Shown here in pieces: positions 22,034-33,645 of a stretch of 64,000 nucleotides of DNA; within the stretch, counting starts at the first letter, position 1, and every line of letters starts with the position of its first letter. The DNA lies in the NCBI GenBank assembly GCA_002964805.2, contig PUDQ02000033.1, positions 1,302,001 to 1,366,000 on the forward strand. The letters are read 5' to 3'. The DNA comes from Trametes villosa (lineage: Eukaryota > Basidiomycota > Agaricomycetes > Polyporales > Polyporaceae). The notes under the pieces are model-generated. The model did no database searches. It was not told where the DNA came from and saw only the letters and a list, made by a program, of their open reading frames with translations. The position numbers and the translations under genes were made by a program.

Positions 22034-23588
22034 TCACCGTTTGCTCTTCGTTTTGAGCTTTTTGGGCGGTGGTCTCGGTGCCTCCTCTTCGCTCTCGCTG
22101 TCACTCTCGTCCTCATCCTCGCCCTCGCTGACCATCTCATCATCATCCCAAGCTCCCTCCCCGTCGTCGACATCCTCATCGCTGAAGTCTTCCTCTCCAG
22201 AGACCGGGTCATCAGCATCGTCCATGACCTCGTCGTTTTCGCTGGCCTCGTCGTCGTCTTCCTCTTCGCCAGCCTTCTTGCCCTTCCCCTTGGCTTCCTG
22301 CTCCTTCTTCTTCCGGAGGACGTTCTGCTCCTGCTCCTTCCTCCGCTGCTGGCGGAGTTTCTCTTTTGCAGCGTGCTCCGCCTTTTGCACCTTTGCCTCC
22401 GCCTTCGATTTCTTAACTGCAGAGAACGTCAGAACCCCCCGAATGAGAGCACGATACCTCTGCGTAGACATACCGAATTCATGGTAAAGCACGCCTCCCT
22501 CTTTTCCAGGGACACCCTCAACTACCTTGATCAGCCTCAGTTCCAACCTCGGCCCAACCTCATCGAGCTTGACCGCCCGCTTCTGCCCCTTCTTGTTATT
22601 CCTCCCCACATAGTCGTCCGCAAGGTCAATCGCGTCCCCGTCATCCCCCGCCGCGCTCGACGCCGACGACGCGGCGCTCTCGTACCCATCGCTCGACGGG
22701 CCCGGCTCGCCCTTGCGCCTCAACAAGAAATCCGCGACGTCCTGCTCGTTGCCCAGGTCCAGCGCGGCCCCAGCGTGCGCAGCGGGCTTGGCGGAGGCGG
22801 AGGCGCCCTCGAGGACGCGGCGGATGCGCTTCGAGACGCCGTACGGCTTGACGGTGATGAGGAAGTGGCGGACGTCGACCGTGCCGCGCTCGGCGTTGTA
22901 GTGCACGAGCACGACGCGGCGCGCGGAGGAGAGCGAGAGGCGTTGGGGTGCGAGCGGCGGGAAGAGCGACTGGAAGGTCTTCATGAGCAGCGTGAGGTGC
23001 GGCGGTGTCGTAGGGGACGGCGGCGGGAATGACGCGAGCACGAGCTGCCCGAGGAGAATGGTGTACGTTAGGTTATGTACGGCAGCTGCAGAAAAAGGTG
23101 CTAACTCACGAGCGGGGGGCTGAGGTACTCGACGGTGCTCATGCTGCGCGCGCGCCGCGACGAGTTGACGAGGTCCTTCATGAGGCTGTAGCGCTCCACG
23201 CGGAAGCTGAGCGTCGGACCCGCGGAGAGACGCACAATGCGCAGCGACGGCGCGACGTCCGTCAGCGTGAACGCGAGCAGGTGCGTCACGCCCAGCGCGG
23301 GCGCCATCGTCAGGAAGTCTCGCAGCTTATTCCTCGCGCGTTCCTGCATTGGCGGTTCGCGTAAGGACTACAGAGTATGAGAATGGGGTGAAGATAGGAA
23401 GGACTGACCCTGAGACGACTGGCGGTGTTGGGTTCCATGACCTTTCGCACGTCGCGCACGAGCTGCGCGAGGGACGACCCGACCTGCCCGTGCTTGATCA
23501 CGAAGGACTTCGGGGTGCCCTCTGCAGAGCCCGGGTTGGAGGCGACGCCGCCCTTGAGATGCGTGCGGTTCTTGCGCTTGCGTGCCAT
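22034..23588 (-). CDS. SSF1: Brix-domain ribosome biogenesis protein SSF1/Peter Pan
   Basis: Nucleolar factor for 27S pre-rRNA processing and 60S assembly. Four exons, 23409-23588, 23110-23343, 22474-23044 and 22034-22416, close in frame at 455 aa. The N-terminus MARKRKNRTHLKG is basic. The Brix domain (about 27-300) contains KSFVIKHGQVGSSLAQLVRDVRKVM, LRDFLTMAPALGVTHLL, PTLSFRVERYSLMKDL and RRVVLVHYN. It ends near LELRLIKVVEG and GVLYHEF, as in the family. A Lys/Glu coiled segment and a strongly acidic Asp/Glu/Ser tail follow, ending in basic PPPKKLKTKSKR. The gene is the next one downstream of the PKA gene on the same strand. Confidence 0.93.
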
Positions 23589-24441
23589 TGCGTGGTAGGG
23601 TCTAGGAGGTAGGTGGAGGCAAGCTCAGAAGCTCAGGGTAGCAGAACGAGCTCCAGTAGTCGTGTGGGCGAAGTGGCTGAGGTCGGTGGTCGCAATAGAC
23701 GCCCACATCTGGAGAAATTTGGACGTTCGATCGAGATCGGGCTTCTACTCACCGCCGAGCGCCTATCCGCTCTTGCTAAGCGGAAGAACGTTCAGGCCGC
23801 TGCCGCGGAATAAACTGCGCAACGGTCCAACGTCGACCAATGTTTTTCGGGAGCGCAAGCGCAGCTCAACACTAGAATAAAATACAGCAATAAACCTGGA
23901 TACAGTACCCACAGCGCAGCGAGACCAGAGAGAGCGTAACAGGACGGAGGGGGAGAAGGCAATATACACGAATAGTTACGAAGCCAAGCAGCGGGGAGAC
24001 TGTAGCGAGCGTGGGCGAGGGGATGGGGGGCAGAGGCACGCGTATGACACTGTCCGATCGACCTCGGGAAACGGGGATTCATACAGAGGGAGCGAGCGAC
24101 GGGCGGCCGGGGCGGCGGGGGGCGGGAACGAAAAAAGGATACAACTCGGGGGAGTGGGGTATGCTGGCTAGGGCGATATTACGAGGCAGTCCGACTTCGA
24201 ACTATAGGAGAGGCGGGGGGTGTGCATATTACGGGCGAGTCCGGGGAACAAGAAGGGGGCAGGCGAATGAACGAATGAATAGGCGGGCGGAGGGAGGAAC
24301 GAAGGGGGGTGGACGGCTGGGAGACCACTCATGCTGGTCGCCCTGGTAGAGAGCAACCCAAGCCCGCGCTGGAGGAACAGCGCCTCGCAGGTCAGGCTTC
24401 GGATGCCACCTGACCGTGGGCTTTGAGCATGGGGAGCGCCG
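23589..24441. other. Intergenic: PKA gene 3'UTR and SSF1 promoter, G-rich on the plus strand
   Basis: 853 nt without a supported gene. From about 24000 to 24330 the plus strand is strongly purine/G-rich (runs such as GGCGGGGGGCGGG), meaning a C-rich transcript if the PKA 3'UTR extends here. The part next to 23588 must hold the SSF1 promoter. Confidence 0.5.
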
Positions 24442-25957
24442 CTAGAACTCTAGGAATTGGTACGCGACGGAGTCGAACCGCTGCTGGAGGGAGGGGGGAC
24501 GCTCCTCACGGATGAGACCGGGTATTTCATCGGCCGGGGGTAACGGAAGATGGGAGAAGTTGCGGGTGTCCTCAACAGACGCGACGTGGGGAATGATGGG
24601 CGCCTGGTGAAAATAGCTGTCAGTGAACAGCGCCTTGGAAACTGACAGAATCTAGTCTACATACCCGGATTTCGCGCCGCTCAAGCGCGTCCCAGTCTAC
24701 CCCACGGAACCATGGGTGGTCAAGCACGTCTTGTGTGCCTCCGATGAGGTTACCCAGCCGTTTGCTACGGTCCGGGTGAAGGAACGCCTTGATAATATCC
24801 TTCGAGAGTGGGTCCACTGTGTTGGGCCAGTAGATCTTGCCCTTTAGGATCTTCTCGTAGATCCCGTACGCAGTTTCGTCGAAGAAAGGCGGATAACCGA
24901 CGAGCATCTCGTAGCACAAAATACCGCATGCCCACCAATCGGCGGCTTTTCCGTGGCCGTCGGACTGGATAATTTCCGGGGCGAGATATTCTGGGGTACC
25001 GCACAGCGTCCATGTACGGTCGTCGACTATTTTTGCGAAGCCGAAGTCGGTGAGCCTCAGGTATCCTCGGGAGTCTAGGAGGAGGTTTTCTGGTTTCAAG
25101 TCGCGGTAGATGATGTTGAAGGAGTGGAGGTATTTCAAGGCGAGGATGATGGTCGCGAGGTAGAAACGGGTGACGTCTGCGGTAAACCTTTTGGCGCGCC
25201 GCAGGTGAGTGAAGAGCTCGCCGCCAGGAACGTAGGACATCAGCATGTAGACGTTCAAGCTGTCCTGGAATGTTGCGTAGAGATCGACAATGAAGGGGTG
25301 GCGGACACGTGACAGGATATACCGCTCCGCGTTCACATGCTCGACCTGGCGCAGTCGCACGATCTCCGTTTTGCGCAACACCTTCAGGGCGAAGCAGTTG
25401 GTGGCGGATTGCGATGAAGAGCCCCGCAGCCGAACAAGGAGGACGCGCCCAAAGGTGCCGGTGCCTATCATTTCTGTATGAGTGGGTGCCCAGTACCGCG
25501 GTAGATCGGACAACTCACCGAGCGTGCCTTTAACCTCGAAGTCCGTCAGCTTCAAGGAACCCTTCTCCAGGTGTGACTGCTCGTCTTCTAGGTGCCTTTG
25601 TGGCGGGCGCGGGGAGCTTGCCGAGGGGCGCGGATCTACATCCATTCCGTCACCTTGTTGGTGGCTGCGCCGACCGTGGCTTGCTTCCAAGAGGTGCGAA
25701 CGGGGAACAGACGGTTCTAGCTGGCGTTCGGGGCCGCTGTAGCGGGGCTGGGCGTCCACGATAATGCCCGATTCGCCGTCGTCGCTGCGGGTCGGGGAGA
25801 GCGGCGGGGTGATCGGGCCCTCACTGAGCATGCAGTCCGAATCGCGCCGGAAAACCGCCGAGTCGGGCGTGGTCGAGAGCGCGAGCGCGGTGTGGCTGGG
25901 GAGGGAGGCTGACCGGAACGCGGGGTACGCGGCGTGGTCCATGTTTCCGAAGGACAT
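24442..25957 (-). CDS. pkaC: cAMP-dependent protein kinase catalytic subunit (AGC family)
   Basis: Ser/Thr kinase of the cAMP pathway controlling growth, stress and development. Exons 25519-25957, 24665-25464 and 24442-24603 close in frame at 466 aa. A disordered N-terminus of about 130 residues precedes the kinase domain: Gly loop GTGTFGRV, ATP lysine in FALKVLRK, catalytic loop YRDLKPENLL, LTDFGFAK, and activation loop TWTLCGTPEYLAPE with the phosphorylatable Thr. The AGC C-tail contains the ribose/adenine-site segment FDSVAYQFLEF and ends exactly in F-x-x-F, the PKA hydrophobic motif. The YRD instead of HRD is normal for PKA. A 20-bp palindrome with an E-box lies about 490 nt upstream. No regulatory subunit gene is in the window. 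Confidence 0.94.
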
Positions 25958-26693
25958 TAATGAGGAGGGTGCAGTAAACGCCTGCTCGCCTGGCGATCTG
26001 GCGGCTGCGACATCGGGCTGTCAGCCCCGGCGGATACAGGCAGCATCTCCGCCGCGACACGTGCGGCGGCCGCTGAAACGCGCTCACCTTGTCAATAATT
26101 AGGGGGATTGGCAGGGATACAGCGTGTAGCTCAATACATCGGAATCTGGGAGGGGAAGGACCGAGTGGGGCGACCGGGAGGCTGCACAAGTCCGCTCAGC
26201 AGCGATGGGATCAGAGAGGGCTATGAAGCGTCCTGCGACGCCGGGGGTGATGAGGCGCGAGGCGATGGCGGCGGGTGCTGGATATGGGTCGTACCTCCGC
26301 GTGTCGCTGTGCTAGACGGTGCGCGCTGCGCAAGGCTATGAGAGAGCGCGAGTAGAATACAGAGGGGGACGTGGGGAACGGTGATCAGGCGGAGAGCGAC
26401 GCGGACGCGCACTGCTGCCCAAACTCAATACCTCCGATCGCAGATTCAACTCCGCCACGTGGCGGAGTACAATCTCCAGCGCTAGCGCCACCCGATCGCC
26501 TCCTCCCTCCTCCCGCCGGCAAACACCTGGCGTCGGGGATCTCGACACTGGGGTCCGGAGGTTTATCAAGACGGCGGCAGCGCGTGAGGCACCGAGCGTC
26601 GGACGTTAACGCTCCGTAGGTCAAAATGACATATGTCAGTGTGCTTTATTCTGTATGCGGTAACCCAAGTATCGTACACCGGTGCTACAAGCT
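25958..26693. other. Upstream region of the PKA gene and 3' flank of the DODA-type gene
   Basis: 736 nt without a supported gene; mostly promoter of the minus-strand kinase gene. It contains the palindrome listed separately. Short open frames on both strands have no family signature. Confidence 0.5.
26449..26468. promoter_or_regulatory. Perfect 20-bp palindrome with a central E-box
   Basis: ACTCCGCCACGTGGCGGAGT is its own reverse complement over all 20 nt. The centre is CACGTG, the core site of bHLH factors; the flanks CTCCGCC/GGCGGAG extend the dyad. It lies about 490 nt upstream of the PKA start codon and about 240 nt downstream of the DODA-type stop, so it is a candidate operator for the kinase gene. 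Confidence 0.55.
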
Positions 26694-27863
26694 TCACAGG
26701 TCGAACGCGACCGTGGGCGCGCCGTAGATGGCGGACACCACTTTGTCGTCGGCTTCGGTGCCTCCTGCACCCGCAGCGACGTAGAGGGGCACGAAATGGT
26801 CGGCCCGTGGATGCGCAGCCCTGAAGCCTTTGTGCTTCATCAACGCTACAAGCGCCGCTTTCCGCGCGATAGGCTGCGTTTATGCATTTCAGTGATAAGT
26901 CCACTCCGGTCGCAAACGGACACTCACGTCGGACACAGTCAGCGCGTCCAATATAGCCTGATTGAACTCTTTGACCAAGCTATTCGCCGTCGACTCCGAG
27001 AACGCGGAGAAATCGCGCAGGTTGTGCACGAGCAAGCCGCCCGCGAGAACCAGGATGCCCTCCCGCCTGTATCGGAGGAAGCGGTCAGACACGAGCGGCA
27101 GAGCGGCAGTCTGTCAGATTACCTGAGCGGCGCGACAACCTCGCCCAGCGCCCAGTTCTTCTCGGCGTCAAGGCTGCCGTCGATCGAGACTTCGACGATG
27201 GGGACGTCCGTGAACTCGTCGCCGAACATGAGCTTGAACGGCACGAAGACGCCGTGGTCGAGACCGGGCCCGCTGAAGCCCCGCCCGTCGTCGCCGCGAG
27301 CCTCCAATTTCGAGGTTGTCCGTGCCAAATACCCAGCCTAAGATCAAATATGTTAGTGAGTTGGAGAACAACCGACGCGACGGCACCCACATCTTTGTAA
27401 AGCTGCACGACGCGCTGGGATAGCGCCGAATCCCCGCGCGACTTGAACTTCACTTCGTACATCGACTGCGGGAAGCCGTAGTAGTCCATGAGTAAAGGGT
27501 TCTCGTCCCCATAGTCGGTCACTGATCAAACGTCCCGTCAGCGTTCACTTACGATAGCGTGTATGGCGAGAACAGCCTACCGACGCGCTCTCCGTGAGTT
27601 TCCCAGTGGGCGCTGAACACCACGATGCCTTTAGGTTTGTATTTGGAGAGAAGCGCGGGACCAAAGTCCTTCAAGAAGGTCCCCAAATCGCCCTTGGGGC
27701 CCATGTCCTTCATGCCCATCCGCTCCGAGAGGAGCATGGGGGAGCCATGACCGAAGAAGAATGCGGGGATCTTCTCGGGTGTTGATGGCAACTCTTCCAG
27801 AGCCCTCCGCCATTCCGCAGGAGTCTTGGGGAGCGCGGTAGCCGTGCCATTGGAAGTAGACAT
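26694..27863 (-). CDS. DODA-type (LigB-like) extradiol ring-cleavage dioxygenase
   Basis: Predicted metal-dependent enzyme of the class III extradiol family that includes 4,5-DOPA dioxygenase. Five exons, 27581-27863, 27391-27521, 27123-27337, 26928-27066 and 26694-26873, close in frame at 315 aa. Candidate metal and catalytic histidines are in FFFGHGSPML, FSAHWETHG, GLDHGVFVPF and RADHFVPLYVAAG, all standard for the family. The substrate cannot be told from sequence; many fungal members are uncharacterised. The frame is open upstream to 27977 and would add a hydrophobic segment, but it has no ATG before 27863 (GTG only), so I start at 27863. It shares a 618-nt divergent region with TFB3. Confidence 0.88.
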
Positions 27864-28481
27864 GGTCGCAAAGGAGATGGGTGCGAGGACGCGAGAAAGC
27901 AGAGTCTTAGAGCGCAACAGGATGACAGCTGAGAGCACAGAGACTGCGAAGAACAGAAGGCGATATATCCCAGCCACTTTGAGCTCAGTAGATGTCGATT
28001 ACGAGAGGAAAGATGCGCTTCAAGTGGGAATCCGGGGTGCTTTAGAGGCAAGCACAGAGCGAGACTGGTCTAAATAGACGCGATTTGTGCTTACGCCATC
28101 GCCATTACCCAGCTTACACGATGGCTGACACCTCTTCAGTTTTGGCGGTGGTCGTCCTGGGAGGCAGAGTACACGCCCACCGCGCCGCCGCCATGATCGC
28201 TCGGAACAAAGGGGTGGAGGCGGAGCGTAAGGACATGGCAGGGACAGAGCTGCGGGGAGGGTTGCAAACCAAAGTACGCGAGCGCTGGTGGTGAGGGCAT
28301 CAGGCACCAGTGCTACTCGGCCGATGCCGAGCCAATGACGCCCATACTGTACTACTAGCGCGCAAGTAGCGCGCTTTGCAGCCACAACGCTCTTGAGACC
28401 TAGTACCAACACCTCTGTCGGGCCAACCTTCTTGCTCCTGGACGCCCTTGTTGCCACGTCTCTATACACACTCGATTCAGC
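27864..28481. other. Divergent intergenic region, DODA-type gene / TFB3
   Basis: 618 nt between outward-facing start codons. No gene, TATA box or RNA was recognised with confidence. ORFs at 28020-28469 (-) and 28085-28294 (+) have no family signature. Confidence 0.45.
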
Positions 28482-29856
28482 ATGGCTCAGAGGGCAAGCT
28501 GGCTGCGTGGTACCACCATTCGCAAGTCGGGGCCGTCGACGGCATCAAGTTCGCGCACAAACACGCCTCATACCGTACAGAGCACCTCGACCACAATATT
28601 CGGTGGAGGAGTAAAGGACCCGTCAGGCCGGACGAGCGAATACTTTGTGAGCAGTGCAGCTGAGATGTGATGGAGGGCGTCCTCCTAATACCGAGTCGTA
28701 GTCTATGGATGACCAGTGTCCCGTGTGCAAGTCAGACCGGTACCTCAATCCCAAACTGCGCTTACTGGTCAGCGCGTGTTACCACAAAATGTACGCTATA
28801 CCTCTACGTTTACCGTTACATGCACTTACAGTCGTTTCACATAGGTGCGAATCATGTATTGATCGCTTGTTCACGCTAGGGCCCGCACCTTGCCCAATAT
28901 GTGCCAAAATCTTGCGGAAGCTAGCGTTCACCCCGCAGACATTCGAAGACTTGGGTGTAGAGAAAGAAGTTGCAGTTCGGCGCAGGATAGCCAAAGAGTA
29001 AGCGAGCGCATACGGGTCACTTTATTTCTCTGACATGGTGTAGGTTCAACAAGCGGCGAGAGGACTTTCCAGATCTACGCTCTTACAACGACTACTTGGA
29101 GATGGTAGAAGACATTAGTAAGTGTATACGCTGCCAATCGGCGCGAAGCACCTGACTCGACTTCGCTCAGCGTTCAACCTCATCAACGACATTGACGTCC
29201 CAGAAACCGAGGAGAGGATCGCACAGTACCGTCGAGATAACGCCGCGCTCATTGAACTCAACGCAAAGCGCGAGGAAGAGTACGCGCGCTACCTCCAGGA
29301 GCAGGAAGAGATGGAGCGGCAGGAACGCGAGCACCGCGCGCAAGAGCTCCGGCGGATCGAAGAGGAGGAGCGCGAGGAGAAGGAAAAGGGCAAACAGGCG
29401 ATCATCGATCGGCTCGAGACGAGCGACAAGGACGCCGCGCGGCTCGTCGCCAAGTCGCGTCTCGAGGCCCAGCGGCGCGCCAACGCGCGCGCGTCCACAT
29501 CCTCCTCCCTCAACATGCTCCAAAGCAGCGCGAGCCTCCTGCGCTCACGCGCGGCGCAAAGCACTGTCGTTCCGGACGTGCCGCATGTCCCGCTGCAGGA
29601 CGACTGGTACGCGTACGACGACATGTACACGATGCGCGAGAGCTACCACGACCCGGTGAGCGACGCAGTCCGGCGCGACAGGGACGGCATCATGAGGGCG
29701 GGCGGGTACATGGTGGAGCAGGCTTGGGAGCGTGCGTTGCGCTTTGCGGTGGCGGGGCTGGAGATCCTGCCGTTGTCGGGTGACCAGCCCCCCGCTCAAG
29801 AGCCCATGTCTGTCCACAGTGAAGATCCAGCGGACGTGGTGATGGCCGCCGCATGA
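28482..29856 (+). CDS. TFB3: TFIIH subunit Tfb3 / CDK-activating kinase assembly factor MAT1
   Basis: RING-finger subunit that links the Kin28/Cdk7-cyclin module to core TFIIH for transcription and repair. Five exons, 28482-28646, 28702-28790, 28845-28997, 29044-29117 and 29171-29856, close in frame at 388 aa. A disordered N-terminal extension of about 55 residues precedes the C3HC4 RING: CPVCKSDRYLNPKLRLLV, CYHKMCESC, CPIC. The MAT1 core follows (FNKRREDFPDLRSYNDYLEMVEDI, FNLINDIDVPETEERIAQY) with a long Glu/Arg coiled coil (about 190-260). The C-terminal kinase-binding region is VEQAWERALRFAVAGLEIL. The N-terminal extension is longer than in human MAT1, so the true start could be nearer the RING. 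Confidence 0.92.
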
Positions 29857-30163
29857 AGACGACTCCGGTATGTCAATAATCGATCATCAGTCTCAGCTCG
29901 AACGGCGTTCACAGCGGTATGCGCCAGGACTTCTGTACTCTCCATACCCTTCTCGCATTGATCGCTTCCTTGCAGCTCTCTCATTCCAGATACTCCGCGA
30001 TTGTCCGCTTGTAGCATTAGGTGCCCTCGTAATATCACCATCTTCTCGTGAACTACTAGCCTTCGTACTATCATGCAACGACTAACTATTATATACCATA
30101 AATGTGGGCTGGTATCGCGTACGTATAAAGAGCATCCTCAGCGAAAACGAGACTTCGAGGCGG
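29857..30163. other. Convergent 3' flanks of TFB3 and the C78 peptidase gene
   Basis: 307 nt between two stop codons on opposite strands. I see no gene; it presumably holds both 3'UTRs and polyadenylation signals. Confidence 0.5.
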
Positions 30164-32149
30164 CTAAGTGACCTTCTCGCTGGTCACAATACGCCTCGCG
30201 AGCTTCTCTTGTTCAGACAGCGGGTCGTCCAAGGGGAAGTACAGAATCTGGTACTTGTCTTTCTTCCTGCAACATGGGTCAGAAATAACGCAGATGCAGA
30301 GGGGCCATAGAAACTTACCTCAACGAGTTCAAGTTGACCCGGAAAAACTTGAGCACGGAACCGAAGCTCGGTTCATCGTGCTGTGGCTCTTGAGGGGGGC
30401 CCGCGGACGGCTTCTCGTCGTCTTCAGTATCGGAGTCAATGACGATGACATCGCCCCCGCGTACCTCCGCCCCTGGGTCGCTCGGGCGCTTGCGCTTCGG
30501 GGCGGCGTGCTTGGAGTCCGCCTCCAGGCTCTTGCGTTTCTTCGACTTGATGGTGTCGACCGGGTGCATCACCTTGTGGAGGACCCTCGAGGAGGACGAG
30601 GCGCCTTCTCCCGGTCGGTGCGGATTATGGTGGTATAAGCCAGCTCGCCGTATGTCGGGGGGTATCCGTCTGAGCGGCCGAGACGTTATCAGTTGCTGCC
30701 CAGTGCGAATTGCAGATGAAGACCGACCTAGAGGGATCGAACTCCAGGAGTATGATGGTGCCATTCTTGGCGCGCTCGCATCCAACGATCGTTCGCGAGT
30801 GCCCTTGGTACTGCAAGATGATGGGTAGCTTGTCGGTTACGATGACAGGGCGGGCCCCACGCAGGGCTTCGCCAACAGTAGCACTCTTCGATTGTGAGTC
30901 TCCGCCGGAGAAGTAGTTGTAGATCCATTGTAGGAGAGGGTCGATACCTGGGGTGAACGTTTAGACGCACTTCGGATGCAGCGCCAGACCAATACTGTCG
31001 GTACTAACCTTTCTTCAAATCATTGAAGTCCACAAGATTTGCGCTGTTACATGTCAGTACGGTTTGCCACAGCGGGTTTGGATTGCAAAACTCACGGTAT
31101 ACCGCGGTATGTGAATGCGACGGATAGATCTATCGGACGGGTGAATCTAGGATATATTAATAAGGTCGGGAACATAGCTTACCTGCCGTACCTATCCACT
31201 CCGACGACCCAACGAGATGATGGCCGAACTGCTCCGCACCCTCCTCATCGAAACCTTTGGCGGCAGGTCAGCAAAGGAGATCTTTCTAACTGCGAACGGG
31301 CGTACCGTTCTTCCAAGCCTCCTCAAGCAACTCTTGTAGGTTGCGGATTCCCGGTGGAGTAGGCGTATCCAGTAACGGGAAGTACAGGGGCTGGCGCTGT
31401 TGGCCCATGAGCGCAGCACATGCCATCAAATAGTTCCGGTAGCTATCAACCTGGGTCAGGGCTTGGGTCAAATGTACCTTCAGAGGAGACGCACCCGCAA
31501 CCCCACGTCCTATCCCATGCTTCAGAGTTTACATGTACAGCCTCTGGAGAAGCCAGCCACGTCCTCTGGGTGGAGCCCTTGTCGTGCGACTTCGAGAGCG
31601 CTTTCTTGAGCACAGGAATTAGGCCTAACCGACCAAGACGATCATGTCAAGAATGCCGGTGATGTGTTGTATGGTATGAGGTACTTACCCGGGCTGAAGT
31701 TGGGCGGAGGGTCCGTGTCCAAGGCCGAGTGCCAGAAAATGTTCTGCTGCGCGACCGGCACGTTCTTGGAGAGATTGAACGAAGGCGGTTTGAATCGAGA
31801 CTTCGACATCGGTTTCGTGGATCCACCGCCGTATTTTTTCGCCGCTTTCTTAGGAGAGCTACCTGAGTCGGAAGCTGGTGGGTATGAGAGTATGAGTGGC
31901 ATAGCCGCTTGCCGCGAAGTGCAGTGCTTACCCGCGGGCTGATCCGAGAAGTGTTCGTCGTAATGCGCTTGTTTCATGTCTGCAGGCATAGATGTCAAAT
32001 CTACTGAGCAGATTTGGCATATTGTCTTGCTTCTACGATCACGAGTAAGTCATCCATGAACCTGACTACTATGAGAGCGCCCGAAGTGCCACCCACGGGT
32101 GATTGTGTGCAAGGAACTCTATATCGTCTTCTATATGGCTTTCTTTCAT
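30164..32149 (-). CDS. ZUP1: ZUP1/Mug105-like C78 family ubiquitin peptidase
   Basis: Predicted cysteine deubiquitinase; characterised relatives (human ZUP1, S. pombe Mug105) prefer K63-linked chains. About 470 aa after removing roughly nine introns. The N-terminus has one zinc finger, CQICSVDLTS...HYDEH. The catalytic domain shows WGCGYRNYLMACAAL (Cys; the motif is created by a splice at about 31,445), EQFGHHLVGSSEWIG, ADLSVAFTYRGIP, then QGHSRTIVG (His) and LLEFDPSR (Asp). A Lys-rich basic segment and VIVIDSDTEDD, a good SUMO-interacting motif, follow before a conserved-looking KKDKYQILYFPLDDPLSEQEKLARRIV tail. The 5' end is uncertain: I use the ATG at 32149 with a splice into the zinc-finger exon. 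Divergent from PRE6. Confidence 0.82.
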
Positions 32150-32415
32150 GTGTAGCACCTCTAGTTTACAAAAAGCAAAGTGCCGGTCGAACCAAGAAAA
32201 TCGGTAAAGCCTGAGAGAGAGGTGACCGCAAGAGTAGCCGAGGTTTGTGGTGGAGCTGGAGTGAGAGACAAGAGGCGCCGGCGGCGCGTCCAGTACGGAC
32301 GTGATCTGGTCACGTGCGGCGTCACAGGGCGACGCAAGCTCGACGCGCGTCGAGCAGCGCAAGTCCACCTTTCCTGCCCTCCGATTGCTTAGTTTCGCGT
32401 CTCCCATCCACCACC
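32150..32415. promoter_or_regulatory. Divergent promoter, C78 peptidase / PRE6
   Basis: 266 nt separate the start codons of a deubiquitinase and a proteasome subunit, so they may share control. I saw no GGTGGCAAA (yeast PACE) element. A GC-rich tract lies near 32275-32300. Confidence 0.5.
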
Positions 32416-33645
32416 ATGTCTAGGTCCTACGATCGCGGTACGTTTGGACGCACCGCGAATTACCAACCTGTCTGATTCCCTGCTGCAGCTCTCACCGTCT
32501 TCTCCCCGGACGGGCACTTGTTCCAGGTACGCATCTATCGAGCATAACGCGCGGTGCTCGGCTGCCCATCATACTCAACATCTGTGCTGTAGGTCGAATA
32601 TGCGCTGGAAGCTGTACGCAAGGGGACATGCGCGGTATGTCGTATCTCGCGCTCTGATGCAGTATGGTCTGAACCTTTGTTGCAGGTCGGCGTCCGGGGC
32701 AAGGACGTCGTTGTACTAGGCGTAGAGAAGAAGTCGGTGCTGCAGCTGCAAGACCCACGCACCGTGCGGAAAGTCGCTATGCTTGACGACCATATTTCCC
32801 TCGCCTTCGCCGGTACGTCTGAGCTACCAAGAGCCACGCAGCGGACTCTTACTTCATTCCCTAGGCCTGACCGCCGACGGTCGCGTCCTGATCGACAAAG
32901 CGCGGACAGAATGCCAGAGCCATCGTCTGACGGTGGAGGACCCGGTTACTGTGGAGTACATCACCCGCCACATTGCTGGGATTCAACAGGTGCGCTCTTC
33001 TTTTTCCTCTGCACGAACATAGCAGTGAAGGTGGGTGCAGAAATATACCCAATCTGGAGGTGTCCGGCCGTTCGGTGTCTCCACTCTCATCGTCGGCTTC
33101 GACCCGAATGACACCAGGCCACGCCTGTACCAGACGGAGCCGGGAGGAATCTACAGCGAGTGGAAGGCAAGTCCCAGCTGATCCTCCGCGGTGAACTCGC
33201 CTTACACCTATCGCTATAGGCCAACGCTATCGGCCGCTCATCAAAGACGGTCCGCGAATTCTTGGAGAAGAACCACAAGGACGAGATGTCACGAGAGGAG
33301 ACGATCAAGCTCACCGTGAAGAGCTTGCTGGAGGTTGTCCAGACCGGCGCGAAGAATATCGAGATCACCGTCATGGAGAGCTATGCCAAGAACACGGTCA
33401 GCCTACTTGTATTGTGCACTTGACACACATACTGACAAACTCGCAGACCCTCGATCTGGCCCAAATCGAGGCCATTGTCGCGGAGATTGAGCGCGAGAAG
33501 GAGGCCGGTAAGTGGGACTCGCGCTCGCAAACAGTTGGCACTCTAACGGTATTATGCAGAGGCGGAGCGGAAGCGTTCGAGACTGGCAGCGACGGCTGCG
33601 GGGCAGGCAGCCATGTCGCAGGCGGCCACAGGTTCTGGGCAGTGA
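32416..33645 (+). CDS. PRE6: 20S proteasome subunit alpha4
   Basis: Outer-ring subunit of the 20S core (PSMA7 in humans). Nine exons close in frame at 267 aa: 32416-32437, 32489-32526, 32593-32634, 32686-32812, 32865-32989, 33041-33166, 33220-33396, 33447-33507, 33560-33645. The alpha-type N-terminal signature [21 protein letters not shown] is complete (split over three exons), followed by [50 protein letters not shown] and the alpha4-specific [18 protein letters not shown]. The C-terminus is Ala/Gln-rich. The intron after exon 6 must use a GC donor (AAG|GCAAGT) because no GT site keeps the frame. Inactive scaffold subunit, so no catalytic Thr is expected. Confidence 0.96.

Noticed and set aside
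22041..22487. Ser-rich plus-strand frame of 148 codons
   Set aside because: Antisense to the acidic tail of SSF1 (GAG/GAC repeats read as CTC/GTC/TCC); no independent evidence.
27864..27977. Upstream hydrophobic extension of the DODA-type enzyme
   Set aside because: It would need a GTG start; the first ATG is at 27863, and the family does not require a membrane anchor.
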